A DNA stretch of 64,000 nt, taken from Bradyrhizobium sp. NP1 (GTDB taxonomy: Bacteria > Pseudomonadota > Alphaproteobacteria > Rhizobiales > Xanthobacteraceae). The DNA is taken from assembly GCF_030378205.1 (NCBI RefSeq), contig NZ_CP127385.1:1838001-1902000 (forward strand), given 5' to 3'. The notes beneath the pieces were generated by a model. It was not told where the DNA came from, did not search any database, and saw only the letters and a list, made by a program, of their open reading frames with translations. Position numbers and translations under genes: made by a program. Positions 17,386-25,833 of the stretch are shown piece after piece; position 1 is the first letter of the stretch, and every line of letters starts with the position of its first letter.

Positions 17386-18000
17386 CTACTCCATTTCCTG
17401 CTGGATCACGCGGCCGAGCGCGAACAGCCGCTGATCGATCGTGGTCGGAACGTCGCAGACAAATTTCACGACCCGGCGCCGATCCTCGAAAATCCGGGTC
17501 TCCCAAATCAGCTGATTGCTCAGCTCGTCGATCTTGGGCTGGTCCGGCGGGGAAGCATCCTGCAGGGCTTGCAGCGCCAGCGTGTCAGACCGGATCTTCT
17601 CCGCAGCTGTTCGCTGCTTGCGCATGACGCGCTCGAGGCCATTCATGACCGAAGAGCGCTGCGCATTGAGCGTATCGAACAGACCGGCGAACAACTGCTT
17701 GCCGGCTGCAAGCTTGTCGGTCGAACTGGTGATGAACTCGCTGGCGTCCTTTTGCGCTTCCTCAAGCGGGGTACGGCGCGCGGCGAGCCGCGCCACGAGC
17801 GCGGCAAGCTTGGCGTCGTCCTTCCACTTGTCCTGGACATCGTCAAGCGAAGGCCCGGCCCACACCGCCGGCAGGGATATTTCCGGAACCTTGGCTTGCG
17901 CACATGGCCAGTCCGGAAAGCGCGGATCGGCTGCAAGGCTGAATTCGCCGGAGGCCGCGACCGCGATCAGCGCGCCGATCATCGTGATCCGCCAACTCAT
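17386..18000 (-). CDS. Periplasmic protein coupled to the lut-type ABC transporter
   Basis: 204-aa precursor. The signal peptide (ITMIGALIAVAASGEFSLA) is followed by a largely helical domain with likely coiled-coil stretches (LVARLAARRTPLEEAQKDA; VMRKQRTAAEKIRSDTLAL). Two Cys are present (WPCAQ, KFVCDVP). The ATG overlaps the permease stop (ATGA) and GGAGG precedes it. The much longer open frame to 18969 reads through the permease and is not real. It is the last gene of the transporter operon, the place of a lutG-like exported protein in Methylorubrum, though I cannot confirm homology. Confidence 0.8.
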   Translation of the reverse strand: MSWRITMIGALIAVAASGEFSLAADPRFPDWPCAQAKVPEISLPAVWAGPSLDDVQDKWKDDAKLAALVARLAARRTPLEEAQKDASEFITSSTDKLAAGKQLFAGLFDTLNAQRSSVMNGLERVMRKQRTAAEKIRSDTLALQALQDASPPDQPKIDELSNQLIWETRIFEDRRRVVKFVCDVPTTIDQRLFALGRVIQQEME

Positions 18001-18845
18001 GTCTCGCCTCCGGCGGGGCCGCGACGGCTGAAGCCGCGTGATGGATCGTAGGCGTAGATGGCTCCGACCATGAAGGCAACCGTGCAGCCCGCCACCACGG
18101 CGAACGAAACCCAGTTCATCTTCATGTAAAAGGCGAAGCGGATCAGTTCCACCGCGTGGGTGAACGGATTGATCTGACAGACGTAGTAGAGAAACGGACT
18201 TCCTTCCTGAACCCGCCAGAGCGGATAGAGCGCGGAGGAAGCAAAAAACATCGGGAAGATGACGAAGTTCATCACGCCGGCAAAGTTCTCGAGCTGGCGA
18301 ATGCCGGAGGAAATCAGCATGCCGAGGGCTCCGAGCATCAAGCCCGACAGCACCAGCGCCGGCAGCACCGTCAGATAGCCGAGCGGCGGCGGCTCGATGT
18401 CCCAGAACCAGGCGATCAGCAGGAAGGCATAGACCTGGAGCAGCGAAACCGCGGTTCCGGCGAGGAGCTTGCAAAGCAGCAGGTACCATCGCGGCAGCGG
18501 GCTCACCAGCAAGGTGCGCATGTTCCCCATCTCGCGGTCGTAGACCATCGACAGCGATGACTGCATGCCGTTGAAGAGCTGGATCATCGCCATCAAGCCG
18601 GGCGCGATATAGACCTCGTAAAGGACGTAGGTCTCGTAGGGCGGGATGATGGAGATACCAAGCACCTGACGGAAACCGGCGGCGAAAATGAACAGCCAGA
18701 CCAGCGGCCTCACCAGCGCCGAGATGAAGCGCTCGCGCTGATGCAGGAAGCGCAGCCCCTCGCGCCAGACGATGCCGATCAGGCAGGTCGCGTACTCCGC
18801 AAGCGAAAAGCCGCTCCGTTCGTTCTCGATCGTCGTCGCGCTCAT
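17997..18845 (-). CDS. lutF: ABC-2 type permease, PQQ-dehydrogenase-associated (lut type)
   Basis: 282-aa inner-membrane protein with about six hydrophobic segments (for example LVWLFIFAAGFRQVLG, LPALVLSGLMLGALGMLIS, VVAGCTVAFMVGAIYAY). It shows the ABC-2 features GMQSSLSMVYDREMGNMR and LLVSPLPRWYLLLCKLL. It overlaps the ATPase gene by four bases upstream and the periplasmic gene by four bases downstream. It corresponds to the membrane part of the lanthanide-linked Lut system of Methylorubrum and PedC of Pseudomonas putida, both required for lanthanide-dependent growth. Import into the cytoplasm is the published model; here it is inferred. Confidence 0.85.
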   Translation of the reverse strand: MSATTIENERSGFSLAEYATCLIGIVWREGLRFLHQRERFISALVRPLVWLFIFAAGFRQVLGISIIPPYETYVLYEVYIAPGLMAMIQLFNGMQSSLSMVYDREMGNMRTLLVSPLPRWYLLLCKLLAGTAVSLLQVYAFLLIAWFWDIEPPPLGYLTVLPALVLSGLMLGALGMLISSGIRQLENFAGVMNFVIFPMFFASSALYPLWRVQEGSPFLYYVCQINPFTHAVELIRFAFYMKMNWVSFAVVAGCTVAFMVGAIYAYDPSRGFSRRGPAGGET

Positions 18846-19660
18846 GACCGGAGGTTTCCCGGTTTTGCGGCTGCGTCGGTGAGGCGCCTGAAGGCGGATT
18901 GAATGTCATCGCCCCCGGCCTCGGCGATGACGCGCGCGGCCGGGCCGGATGCCAGGATGCGGCCTTCATGCAGGATCACGAGCTCGTCGCTTGCCGTGAC
19001 CTCATCCAGTAAATGCGTGGCCCAGAGCACGCCGATGTTCTGTTCGGCCACGAGCTGCCGCACATGGGTCAGGATATCGGCGCGAGCCCTCACATCGAGC
19101 CCGACGGTCGCCTCATCGAGCAGAAGCAGGCGCGGCCGGTGCAGCAGAGCGCGTGCGATTTCGAGCCGCCGCATCTGTCCGCCCGAGAGATCGCGAACCT
19201 TGCTGCTGGCGCGGTCGGCAAGACCGATATGTGGCAGCAGGCGATGGCTACGCTCGATGGCATCGCGCCTGCCGATGCCATGCAAGGCGGCGTGGTAGAG
19301 CAGGTTCTGCCTGACCGAGAGATCCAGGTCGAGTGTCCGCGGCTGGAACACGACGCCCATCAGCCGCAGCGCCTCGCCGGGTTCGCGGCCGATGTCATGG
19401 CCGAAGATGCTGACGTGTCCCGACTGAATCCCGAACAGACGCGTCACCAGCGAGAACAGGGTGCTCTTGCCGGCACCGTTCAGGCCGAGCAGCGCGGTGA
19501 AGCCGGCAGGCGCGACCGTGAAGCTGATGTTGTCAAGAGCGCGTCTTGCACCATAGGAATGGCTGAGACCCGCGATCGATAGAGCCGGCGCGGTGTGAAG
19601 GCCGGGCTTCGGGTCGGTGGCCGGCTCTCGGCCGGCAGCGGGCGCTTCGGTTATCGTCAT
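18842..19660 (-). CDS. lutE: ABC transporter ATP-binding protein, PQQ-dehydrogenase-associated (lut type)
   Basis: 272-aa ATPase with Walker A GLNGAGKST, Q-loop VFQPRTLD, signature LSGGQMRR, Walker B LLLLDEAT and switch His ATHLLDE. The start is the ATG at 19660 overlapping the beta-propeller stop. The longer open frame to 20050 lies over that gene and is discarded. It couples to the ABC-2 permease and resembles the LutE/PedB subunit of lanthanide-linked transporters. It is cytoplasmic, powering the transporter. Confidence 0.9.
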   Translation of the reverse strand: MTITEAPAAGREPATDPKPGLHTAPALSIAGLSHSYGARRALDNISFTVAPAGFTALLGLNGAGKSTLFSLVTRLFGIQSGHVSIFGHDIGREPGEALRLMGVVFQPRTLDLDLSVRQNLLYHAALHGIGRRDAIERSHRLLPHIGLADRASSKVRDLSGGQMRRLEIARALLHRPRLLLLDEATVGLDVRARADILTHVRQLVAEQNIGVLWATHLLDEVTASDELVILHEGRILASGPAARVIAEAGGDDIQSAFRRLTDAAAKPGNLRS

Positions 19661-20628
19661 GGCTGCGCAATCGTGATGCCCCAGGGCAGCTCGCCGACCT
19701 GGATCGTCTTGATGACTTTCAGCGCGGCGACGTCGATCACGGAGACGTCGTTTGAGACGCCGTTCGTGACCAGCAGATATTTTTCGTCCGGCGTGAAGGC
19801 GGTATGCCAGACCCGTTGGCCGACGAGAAGATATTTGGTGACCGCGTGGCTCGTGCCGTCGACGACGGCGATCCGATTGGCCGGGCCAAGTGCAACGAAC
19901 CCGGTCTTGCCGTCCCGGGTGATGCTGATGCCGACCGGCTGGATCGCTTCCCGCCGCAGGCCGGGAATGCTGAATTCGATCTTGCCGGTCACCACGTGCT
20001 TGGCGGGATCGATGATCGATACGGTGCCGCCGATTTCGGACGAGACCCATAATTCGGATCCATCACGCTTGAATTCGGCGTAGCGCGGGCGCGAGTCGAC
20101 CAGCACGTTGGCAACGATGCGGCGCGACGCGACATCGATGAAATGCGCCATGTTGGTCGTTTCGGAGGTGTTGATCAGGATCTTGCCGTCCGGGCTGACG
20201 GCCATGCCCTCGGGCTCCACTCCGACCTGGATGTCGCCGACGCGGGTGCGCTTTTCGAGATCGACGACGGTGACGGTGTTGTCGTTCTCGTTGGCGACGT
20301 ACAGGGTCTTGCCGGCGAGATCCTGGGTGAACAGTTCGGGATCGGGCCCGGAGGGCAGCGTGTCGACGACTTGCCGGGTTGCAACGTCGATCACCTGGAT
20401 CGTGTCGTCGTCGCCGACTGCGACCAGCACGAACTTGCCGTCCCGCGTGAATTCGATGCCGCGCGGCCGCTGTCCGACCTTGATGGTATGGATGAGCGAC
20501 CACGTATTGGTATCGATGACCGACACCGTATTGCCCTTCTCGTTCGAGACATAGGCGATGAAGGCCTGCGCGGGCGCAACCGCTGCCAGCCAGCCGGCTA
20601 TCACGCAAAGCAGGGCATGGCGCCGCAT
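19657..20628 (-). CDS. PQQ-dependent catabolism-associated YVTN beta-propeller protein
   Basis: 323-aa secreted protein with signal peptide (LLCVIAGWLAAVAPAQA). It has six to seven YVTN-type propeller repeats (YVSNEKGNTVSVIDTNTW, YVANENDNTVTVVDLEKR, WVSSEIGGTVSIIDPAKH). These proteins sit in the ABC operon next to PQQ dehydrogenases (PedA2 in P. putida; an exported Lut protein in Methylorubrum). It lies 17 bases downstream of the substrate-binding gene and is coupled to the ATPase gene by ATGA. A role in presenting metal or cofactor to the transporter is possible but unproven. Confidence 0.88.
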   Translation of the reverse strand: MRRHALLCVIAGWLAAVAPAQAFIAYVSNEKGNTVSVIDTNTWSLIHTIKVGQRPRGIEFTRDGKFVLVAVGDDDTIQVIDVATRQVVDTLPSGPDPELFTQDLAGKTLYVANENDNTVTVVDLEKRTRVGDIQVGVEPEGMAVSPDGKILINTSETTNMAHFIDVASRRIVANVLVDSRPRYAEFKRDGSELWVSSEIGGTVSIIDPAKHVVTGKIEFSIPGLRREAIQPVGISITRDGKTGFVALGPANRIAVVDGTSHAVTKYLLVGQRVWHTAFTPDEKYLLVTNGVSNDVSVIDVAALKVIKTIQVGELPWGITIAQP

Positions 20629-20645
20629 GCACGAATTCTCCGTCG

Positions 20646-21827
20646 TCAGTGAAGCTTACACCTGGTCTCGGGCCGGTCGACACCGAGGGTATCGAGTTCC
20701 GAGACCTGATGCAGAAAACCTTCCTGAGGTGAGACCGAGACGACCATGCGGCCGTCGGCGAGCAGGATGGGCTGGCGAAGCTGCAGGTTCCAGTCCCGCA
20801 GCGTCAGAGGCTGCCCCTTGAAAGCCGCAACGGAAAAGTCGGGGCCCTTGATGAACTCCAGCAGCCGCTTGGGGTCACCGGAGTTGGTCCGTGCGGCGGC
20901 CTCTCCGACCATGCGTGCCGCGGTCCACGCCTGCATGTCGAGCGCAGTCATCCGCCTTGACGTCATTTTCTGGAAGCGGTTCTGCAACTGGATCGCCCCC
21001 CATTGGTCATGCGCGGCATCCCAGCTCGTGGGCTTGAGGCCGGCCGAACCGGCCACCGGTCGCGGATCCCAGGTGCGGTAGGGCAGGTAGGCGGCGAAGA
21101 CCTCGCTTTCATCGGCCGCGACGAGGACGTCATAGGCAGGTGCTTGCTGCGTGAACACAGGCATCTGGCGCTGGATCAGGGTCACACCGCTGTCGCTGCG
21201 GCGCGCGCCGCCGCTATCCTCAAACGTCTTCTCCTGCACGATCTTCGCGCCGAAGCGCGTAGCCGCGCGCCGCAGCGCATCGGCGTAGAGCCGGTCGCGG
21301 TCATGCGATCCGACCACCAGCACCCAGCGCTTCCATTGCTTCCAAACCAGATATTGGGCAAGCGCGTCGGCGAGCATCGAGCGGGTCGGCGCCACATGGA
21401 TGATGTTGGCACGGCAATCCTCTTCGCGCAGGCGGTCGTCGATCGCGCCGGCATTCAGCAGCAGCGTTCCGCGGTCCCGCAGCGCGTCGGCGGCCTGCAG
21501 CAACTGATCCGCCGGCAGATCGGCAATGACGAAGCCGCTGTGATCGGCAAGGGTCGTCGCGGCCTTTGCGGCCTCATCGCCCTCCTTGAGGCGCACCACT
21601 TCCAGGGTGAAGTGCTGGTTCAGGAACTTGCCCGTGGTGTTGTTGTCCGCGATGGCGAGGCGGGCGCCGGCGATGCCATCGTCGCCGGGCGGCTGCTCGA
21701 CCAGGGACAATGTCGACCTCACGCCGGCCTGGCCCAGATATCCGATGCTGATTTCGATGGGGTCAGCGGCAAGCCCCGGCGTGGCCGCGATGCAAAGGCC
21801 GAGTGCACCGACCAACCACCGGATCAT
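20646..21827 (-). CDS. lutA: ABC transporter periplasmic binding protein, PQQ-dehydrogenase-associated (lut type)
   Basis: 393-aa precursor with signal peptide (LVGALGLCIAATPGLAA) and the two-lobed branched-chain amino-acid receptor fold (IEISIGYLGQAGVRSTLS, WVLVVGSHDRDRLYADALR, AYDVLVAADESEVFAAYLP). It is the first gene of a five-gene leftward operon. The family is restricted to PQQ alcohol dehydrogenase systems and corresponds to LutA of Methylorubrum and PedA1 of P. putida. The likely ligand is lanthanide, free or chelated; the sequence alone does not show it. Confidence 0.88.
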   Translation of the reverse strand: MIRWLVGALGLCIAATPGLAADPIEISIGYLGQAGVRSTLSLVEQPPGDDGIAGARLAIADNNTTGKFLNQHFTLEVVRLKEGDEAAKAATTLADHSGFVIADLPADQLLQAADALRDRGTLLLNAGAIDDRLREEDCRANIIHVAPTRSMLADALAQYLVWKQWKRWVLVVGSHDRDRLYADALRRAATRFGAKIVQEKTFEDSGGARRSDSGVTLIQRQMPVFTQQAPAYDVLVAADESEVFAAYLPYRTWDPRPVAGSAGLKPTSWDAAHDQWGAIQLQNRFQKMTSRRMTALDMQAWTAARMVGEAAARTNSGDPKRLLEFIKGPDFSVAAFKGQPLTLRDWNLQLRQPILLADGRMVVSVSPQEGFLHQVSELDTLGVDRPETRCKLH

Positions 21828-21889
21828 GGGCGCTCCCTGACATTCTTACCGCCTGACTGGCGGCGCGGTTTCTTTCAGGCAAGACTGAA

Positions 21890-21924
21890 TTGTCGTAGCG
21901 TGCAACCCGCAATTTGTCGTAGCG
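21890..21924. repeat. Two 11-bp direct repeats in the lutA / DUF3280 divergent promoter
   Basis: TTGTCGTAGCG occurs exactly at 21890-21900 and again at 21914-21924, a 24-base period. It lies in the 128-base spacer between the leftward lut-type operon and the rightward DUF3280-like gene. Identical spaced repeats in a divergent promoter suggest a regulator-binding site; the NarL-type response regulator encoded 2 kb away is one candidate. Either repeat could also sit near the promoter of the rightward gene. Confidence 0.6.
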
Positions 21925-21955
21925 GGACGGCAAGGCGGTCTTGCAGGTCACGATC

Positions 21956-22471
21956 ATGAGAGCATTCGCTGTTATCATCTTCTTGACATTGGCGGCGCCG
22001 GAAGCGGTGTGCGCCGATCTGCCGAAGCTTGCAGTGTTTGATTTCGAGTTGCTCGATACCAGCCTGCGGGGCGAGATCAGCGGGCCGCAAAAGGATGAGC
22101 AAGAGCGGCTGAAGCGGGCCGGCGATCAGGTGCGCCGACAACTCGCAGACTCCGGCAAGTTCGAGATAGTCGATATCTCGCCCGTCAATGTTGCTGCACA
22201 TGGCAGCAATCTGCAGGCCTGCGGCGGCTGCGACGTGCGCTACGCGCGACAGCTTGGCGCCGACCTCGTCATCACCGGCGTCGTGCAGAAGGTTTCCGAA
22301 CTCATCCTCAGCATGAACATCTATTTGCGCGACGTCCAGACCGGGCGCCTCGTGACTGCCATGAGCGCTGATTTCCGCGGCAATACCGACGAATCCTGGT
22401 CGCGAGCGGCCAGCTATCTGGTGCGCAATCGGCTGCTGGCGCCGAACTACGGCAAACCACAACCGCAATAG
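21956..22471 (+). CDS. Secreted DUF3280/DUF2380-like protein
   Basis: 171-aa precursor with signal peptide (FAVIIFLTLAAPEAVCA). The domain begins KLAVFDFELLDTSLRGE and contains QACGGCDVRYARQLGADLVITGVV. This is the pattern of periplasmic DUF2380/DUF3280 proteins, resembling TolB-N or curli-assembly type folds. A TTG at 21941 could extend it by five residues; ATG 21956 is preferred. It is transcribed divergently from lutA and converges on fghA with 10 bases between. Its function is unknown; the island context suggests quinoprotein or metal work. Confidence 0.75.
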   Translation: MRAFAVIIFLTLAAPEAVCADLPKLAVFDFELLDTSLRGEISGPQKDEQERLKRAGDQVRRQLADSGKFEIVDISPVNVAAHGSNLQACGGCDVRYARQLGADLVITGVVQKVSELILSMNIYLRDVQTGRLVTAMSADFRGNTDESWSRAASYLVRNRLLAPNYGKPQPQ

Positions 22472-22481
22472 GCCTGCGTGC

Positions 22482-23324
22482 TCACGTCAGGCGCGCGGCG
22501 TGCCAGCGCAGATGATCGTCCATGAAGGTGGAGATGAAATAGTAGCTGTGGTCGTAGCCGGGCTGTCGGCGCAGCAGCAGAGGGATGCCGCCCTTTTCGC
22601 ATGCCGCTGCCAGCAATTCCGGACGCAGCTGCTCGGCGAGAAACTGGTCGGCGTCGCCGTAGTCGACGAGGAAGCCGGGATATCTCGCGCCATCCTCGAT
22701 CAGCGCGACGGTGTCATACTTTCGCCAGGCCCGCTGATCCTGGCCGAGATAGCCGCCCAGCGCCTTGATGCCCCAGGGCACCCGTGATGGTGCCACGATC
22801 GGCGCGAACGCGCTCGCGGCGCGGTAGCGGTCGGGATGACGCAGCGCCGCGGTCAAGGCGCCGTGTCCGCCCATGGAATGGCCGAGAATGGATTGGCGGC
22901 CGGGGTCGACAGGAAAGTGCTCGGCAACCACTTTGGGCAGCTCTTCCGTGACATAGCTCCACATGCGGTAGTTGCGCGCAAAGGGCGGCTCCGTCGCATC
23001 GAGATAAAATCCCGCGCCCAGCCCGAAATCATAGGCGCCCGCGGGATCGCCGGGCACGTCGGCGCCGCGTGGGCTGGTGTCGGGTGCAACGAAGACCAAC
23101 CCGAGTTCCGCGCAGGTGCGGCGGAATTCGCCCTTTTCCGTGACGTTCGCGTGGGTGCAGGTCAGGCCCGAGAGATACCAGACCACCGGCAGCTTCGCGC
23201 CCCCGGCTTGCGGCGGCACGTAGACCGAGAACGTCATGTCCGTCCTGGTCTGCTCGCTGCTGTGGCGGTAGACGCCTTGCGTTCCGCCGTGAGATCGATT
23301 GGTTGAAACGGTCTGAATTGCCAT
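22482..23324 (-). CDS. fghA: S-formylglutathione hydrolase
   Basis: 280-aa esterase-D family enzyme hydrolysing S-formylglutathione to formate and glutathione, the step after AdhI. The nucleophile elbow is ILGHSMGGHGAL; LPVVWYLSGLTCTHANVTEKG, read as LPVVWYLSGLTC then THANVTEKG, is family-typical. The Asp is in VDYGDADQF and the His in PGYDHSYYF. GGAGA precedes the ATG. It lies apart from the adhI-gfa operon, next to the two-component genes, much as in Paracoccus, where FlhRS governs formaldehyde oxidation genes. Confidence 0.94.
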   Translation of the reverse strand: MAIQTVSTNRSHGGTQGVYRHSSEQTRTDMTFSVYVPPQAGGAKLPVVWYLSGLTCTHANVTEKGEFRRTCAELGLVFVAPDTSPRGADVPGDPAGAYDFGLGAGFYLDATEPPFARNYRMWSYVTEELPKVVAEHFPVDPGRQSILGHSMGGHGALTAALRHPDRYRAASAFAPIVAPSRVPWGIKALGGYLGQDQRAWRKYDTVALIEDGARYPGFLVDYGDADQFLAEQLRPELLAAACEKGGIPLLLRRQPGYDHSYYFISTFMDDHLRWHAARLT

Positions 23325-23420
23325 GATGATGAGATCTCCGTACGCCCGGCAACGAAATCGCCGATCGCGACCCCCGCTCGCATTCTGCCTTTTGAGTCCC
23401 CGGGAATCGCGGTGCGAGCG

Positions 23421-24047
23421 TCAGGCAACGCCATTCTCGATCGCGAGGCGGACGAGCTCGGTCGATGTGCGCACGCCAAGCTTCTGGCGCATGATCGAGG
23501 ACGTGTTGGCGACGGTCTTGTACGAGGAGTGCACCAGCCAGGCGATCTCGGACAGGCTCTTGCCCGCGCTGATCAGGCGCAAGATCTCCATTTCGCGCGA
23601 AGTCAGCTTCGACAGCGGGCTTCGCGCAAACGCCGGTCCGGCAAAAGCGATGCTGCGCGCGACCGCGGGCTTGAGGAAGGTGTTGCCTTTTCCGACCTCG
23701 CGGATCGCCTCGAGCAGATCGTACGGATCGCCGGATTTTGAGACGTAGCCTTTTGCGCCGACCTCGATCGCGCGCGCGGCAAAAATCGGATCATCGTTCA
23801 TGCTGAACATGATGATGCGCGCCGACGCCTCGCGCGCGAGGATTCGCCGCGCCAGCTCGTAGCCAGACACGGTCGGCAGGTTGATATCGATCACGCAGAC
23901 ATCCGGGCGTTCGACGATGAAGAGGCGTTCGCCGCTCTCGGCGTCGGACGCTTCCAACAGCGCTATGTCGGGATCGTCGGCGAACAAGGTCCGACAGCCC
24001 GATGCGACAATGGGGTGATCATCGACGATCAAAACGCGCATTGGCAT
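23421..24047 (-). CDS. NarL/LuxR-type response regulator (FlhR/RfdR-like context)
   Basis: 208-aa two-domain regulator. The receiver starts MRVLIVDDHPIVASG with phospho-acceptor Asp in VCVIDINLP and Lys in GYVSKSGD. The C-terminal LuxR helix-turn-helix is LTSREMEILRLISAGKSLSE followed by the recognition segment. The frame is open to 24143, but the receiver begins at 24041 or 24047; the latter follows CGGGA. It is divergent from a sensor kinase and next to fghA. FlhR (Paracoccus), RfdR (Rhodobacter) and PedR2 (P. putida) are the same class and control adhI, xoxF or PQQ dehydrogenases, so this pair may control the island. Confidence 0.88.
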   Translation of the reverse strand: MPMRVLIVDDHPIVASGCRTLFADDPDIALLEASDAESGERLFIVERPDVCVIDINLPTVSGYELARRILAREASARIIMFSMNDDPIFAARAIEVGAKGYVSKSGDPYDLLEAIREVGKGNTFLKPAVARSIAFAGPAFARSPLSKLTSREMEILRLISAGKSLSEIAWLVHSSYKTVANTSSIMRQKLGVRTSTELVRLAIENGVA

Positions 24048-24229
24048 GGATCCCGCAGTCGCGTCCTTCGGCATCGCCGCAATGCGCGAAGCCAAGCGAA
24101 CGCGGCTTGTCGGCAGCGCGTCCTCTCGGAACATGCGTCGCACGCGACGTTACTGTAGACTTCATTAGATAACCGGCTGTTTTGCCTGTCAACGCTGTCT
24201 TGTCAAGGAACCGGATGAAGGGGGCTGGG

Positions 24230-25594
24230 ATGAATCCGATGTGGCGAAGCCTTTCCCTGCGTGCCCGGATCAACCTGCTGCTGGGGCTGTTCCTTGCGCT
24301 TGGCCTCGCCGTCAACATTGCACGGCTTGTCGTCGAGGCCGGACCGCGTGTTCGCGCCGAAGATCAAAGCGTCGTACGGTTGGTCCGCGAATTCGTCGAA
24401 ATGATCAGTGCCGACCTCGGCGCGACGCCTGACCCCGATGCCAAGCTGAAGCAGATTGCCGATCATCTCAATCGGCTTCGTCACGTCAGCGTCACGCGAA
24501 AGAGCGAGGCTGGCGGGCCATCGGACGCCGATCGCGCTGCCGACAATGAAGATCCCCGTCCGCCGCCCGGCTGGTTCGTCAAGCTGATCCATCCGGAGCA
24601 GACTTCCATCGAGGTGCCGGTCGCGGTCCACGGCAAGCCGGAATCGCTTGTCATTACGTCCCACCCCAATGACGAGATCGCGGAAATCTGGGATGGCATC
24701 CTCACTCAGCTCGAGGTCGGCCTCGCAATCGCTGTCGTGCTGCTCCTTGTCACCATGCGCGTCGTCGGTCGCGCGCTGGCACCGCTTGGGGCATTGTCTC
24801 GCGCGATGACGAAGATCGAGGAGGGGGCCTATGACACCCGCGTTGCACCCGGTGGCGCGCCTGAACTCGCGGCGATCTGTGCCAAGCTGAACCACCTCGC
24901 GGCCACGCTGGGAAACGCCGTCGAAGACAAGCGGCGCCTCGCGGAGCGGGCGGTCTCGTTGCAGGATCGGGAACGCAAGGCTATTGCCCGCGAGCTGCAT
25001 GATGAATTCGGGCCGTGTCTCTTCACGCTGCGTGCTCATGCGGGTGCGCTGGCGCGGCTTTCGGCGACCGGCGAGCCGGAAGTGTGTTCGCTGCAAAAGC
25101 ATGGCGATGCGATTCTCAAGCAGGTCAATGCGCTGCAGCAGCTCAACCGCATGGTGCTTGAGCGGCTGCGTCCGGTCGGGCTGGCCGAGCTCGGGCTTCG
25201 CGGCGCCCTTGAGGCGCTGTTGCGTCTATGGCGGGAATCCCATCCCGACGTCGCGATCAAGACTCACATTTCGCAGGTGCTCGGCGCGACCGGCGAGACC
25301 GCCGACTTGACGATATACCGGGTCATCCAGGAATCGCTCACCAACGTTTTTCGCCATGCCGGCGCCACGACCGTTGACGTCACCATCGAACCGACGAATT
25401 CACAGCAGGTTGGGCGCAGCTGTGCCTTGGTGCGGGTGCGCGACAATGGTCGCGGCCTGCAATTCGACCACAAGCTTGGCTTTGGCCTGATTGGCATGCG
25501 GGAGCGGATTTTGGCGCTGGGCGGAACACTCTCGATCGCGTCCGGCGAGGGCGGTGTCATGGTGGAAGCGCTCATTCCCACGGGGACACAGTAG
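24230..25594 (+). CDS. Membrane sensor histidine kinase (HisKA_3 type)
   Basis: 454-aa kinase. TM1 (INLLLGLFLALGLAVNI) is followed by a periplasmic sensor of about 130 residues, TM2 (VGLAIAVVLLLVTMRVV), HAMP, the phospho-acceptor helix RKAIARELHDEFGPCLF and an HATPase with VRDNGRG and GFGLIGMRER. Starts at 24215 or 24230 both have ribosome-site-like sequences; 24230 has GGGGGCTGGG. It is paired head-to-head with the response regulator (182-base spacer). The periplasmic sensor could detect lanthanide, methanol or formaldehyde, by analogy with PedS2 and FlhS; this is inference. Confidence 0.88.
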   Translation: MNPMWRSLSLRARINLLLGLFLALGLAVNIARLVVEAGPRVRAEDQSVVRLVREFVEMISADLGATPDPDAKLKQIADHLNRLRHVSVTRKSEAGGPSDADRAADNEDPRPPPGWFVKLIHPEQTSIEVPVAVHGKPESLVITSHPNDEIAEIWDGILTQLEVGLAIAVVLLLVTMRVVGRALAPLGALSRAMTKIEEGAYDTRVAPGGAPELAAICAKLNHLAATLGNAVEDKRRLAERAVSLQDRERKAIARELHDEFGPCLFTLRAHAGALARLSATGEPEVCSLQKHGDAILKQVNALQQLNRMVLERLRPVGLAELGLRGALEALLRLWRESHPDVAIKTHISQVLGATGETADLTIYRVIQESLTNVFRHAGATTVDVTIEPTNSQQVGRSCALVRVRDNGRGLQFDHKLGFGLIGMRERILALGGTLSIASGEGGVMVEALIPTGTQ

Positions 25595-25720
25595 AAATCC
25601 ATGATTTCAATGTGGTTTTGGTTCAGAAGGTCTCTTGACGGACTCGCAGCAGCAATGAAGAGAGCTTCTCAACCACCACGCCGGCAGTGCGTTGGTGCGG
25701 AACCCGTCCGTTGCATCGAT

Positions 25721-25750
25721 CGGGAAATTTTCCCGGGTTTCTCGGGAAAA
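25721..25750 (+). promoter_or_regulatory. 15-bp palindrome plus overlapping stem-loop in the TonB receptor leader
   Basis: CGGGAAATTTTCCCG at 25721-25735 is a perfect inverted repeat about a central T. Its right half with the preceding T (25728-25735, TTTTCCCG) can also pair with CGGGAAAA at 25743-25750, giving an 8-bp stem with a 7-base loop. Three interchangeable arms therefore exist upstream of the TonB-dependent receptor. It could be an operator with an extra half-site or an RNA switch with two exclusive folds. Neither is proven. Confidence 0.5.
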
Positions 25751-25777
25751 ACTCGCGCCCGGCACTTGCCTTTTTGC

Positions 25778-25803
25778 ACGCGCGCCAGCGCGTTGGCGCG
25801 CGT
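25778..25803 (+). promoter_or_regulatory. Strong stem-loop just upstream of the TonB receptor start
   Basis: A perfect 10-bp inverted repeat (ACGCGCGCCA at 25778-25787, TGGCGCGCGT at 25794-25803) with a 6-base loop, ending 30 bases before the proposed ATG. If transcribed it would form a very stable hairpin near the ribosome site. It is preceded by the run CTTTTTG. It may affect translation or transcription of the receptor. Confidence 0.5.
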
Positions 25804-25833
25804 ATCGTCCAGCGGCTGAATTCCAGATGGCCG

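Noticed and set aside
17386..18969. A 527-codon reading joining the periplasmic protein to an upstream extension
   Set aside because: The extension lies out of frame over the ABC permease; the ATG at 18000 with GGAGG and an ATGA overlap is clearly the start.
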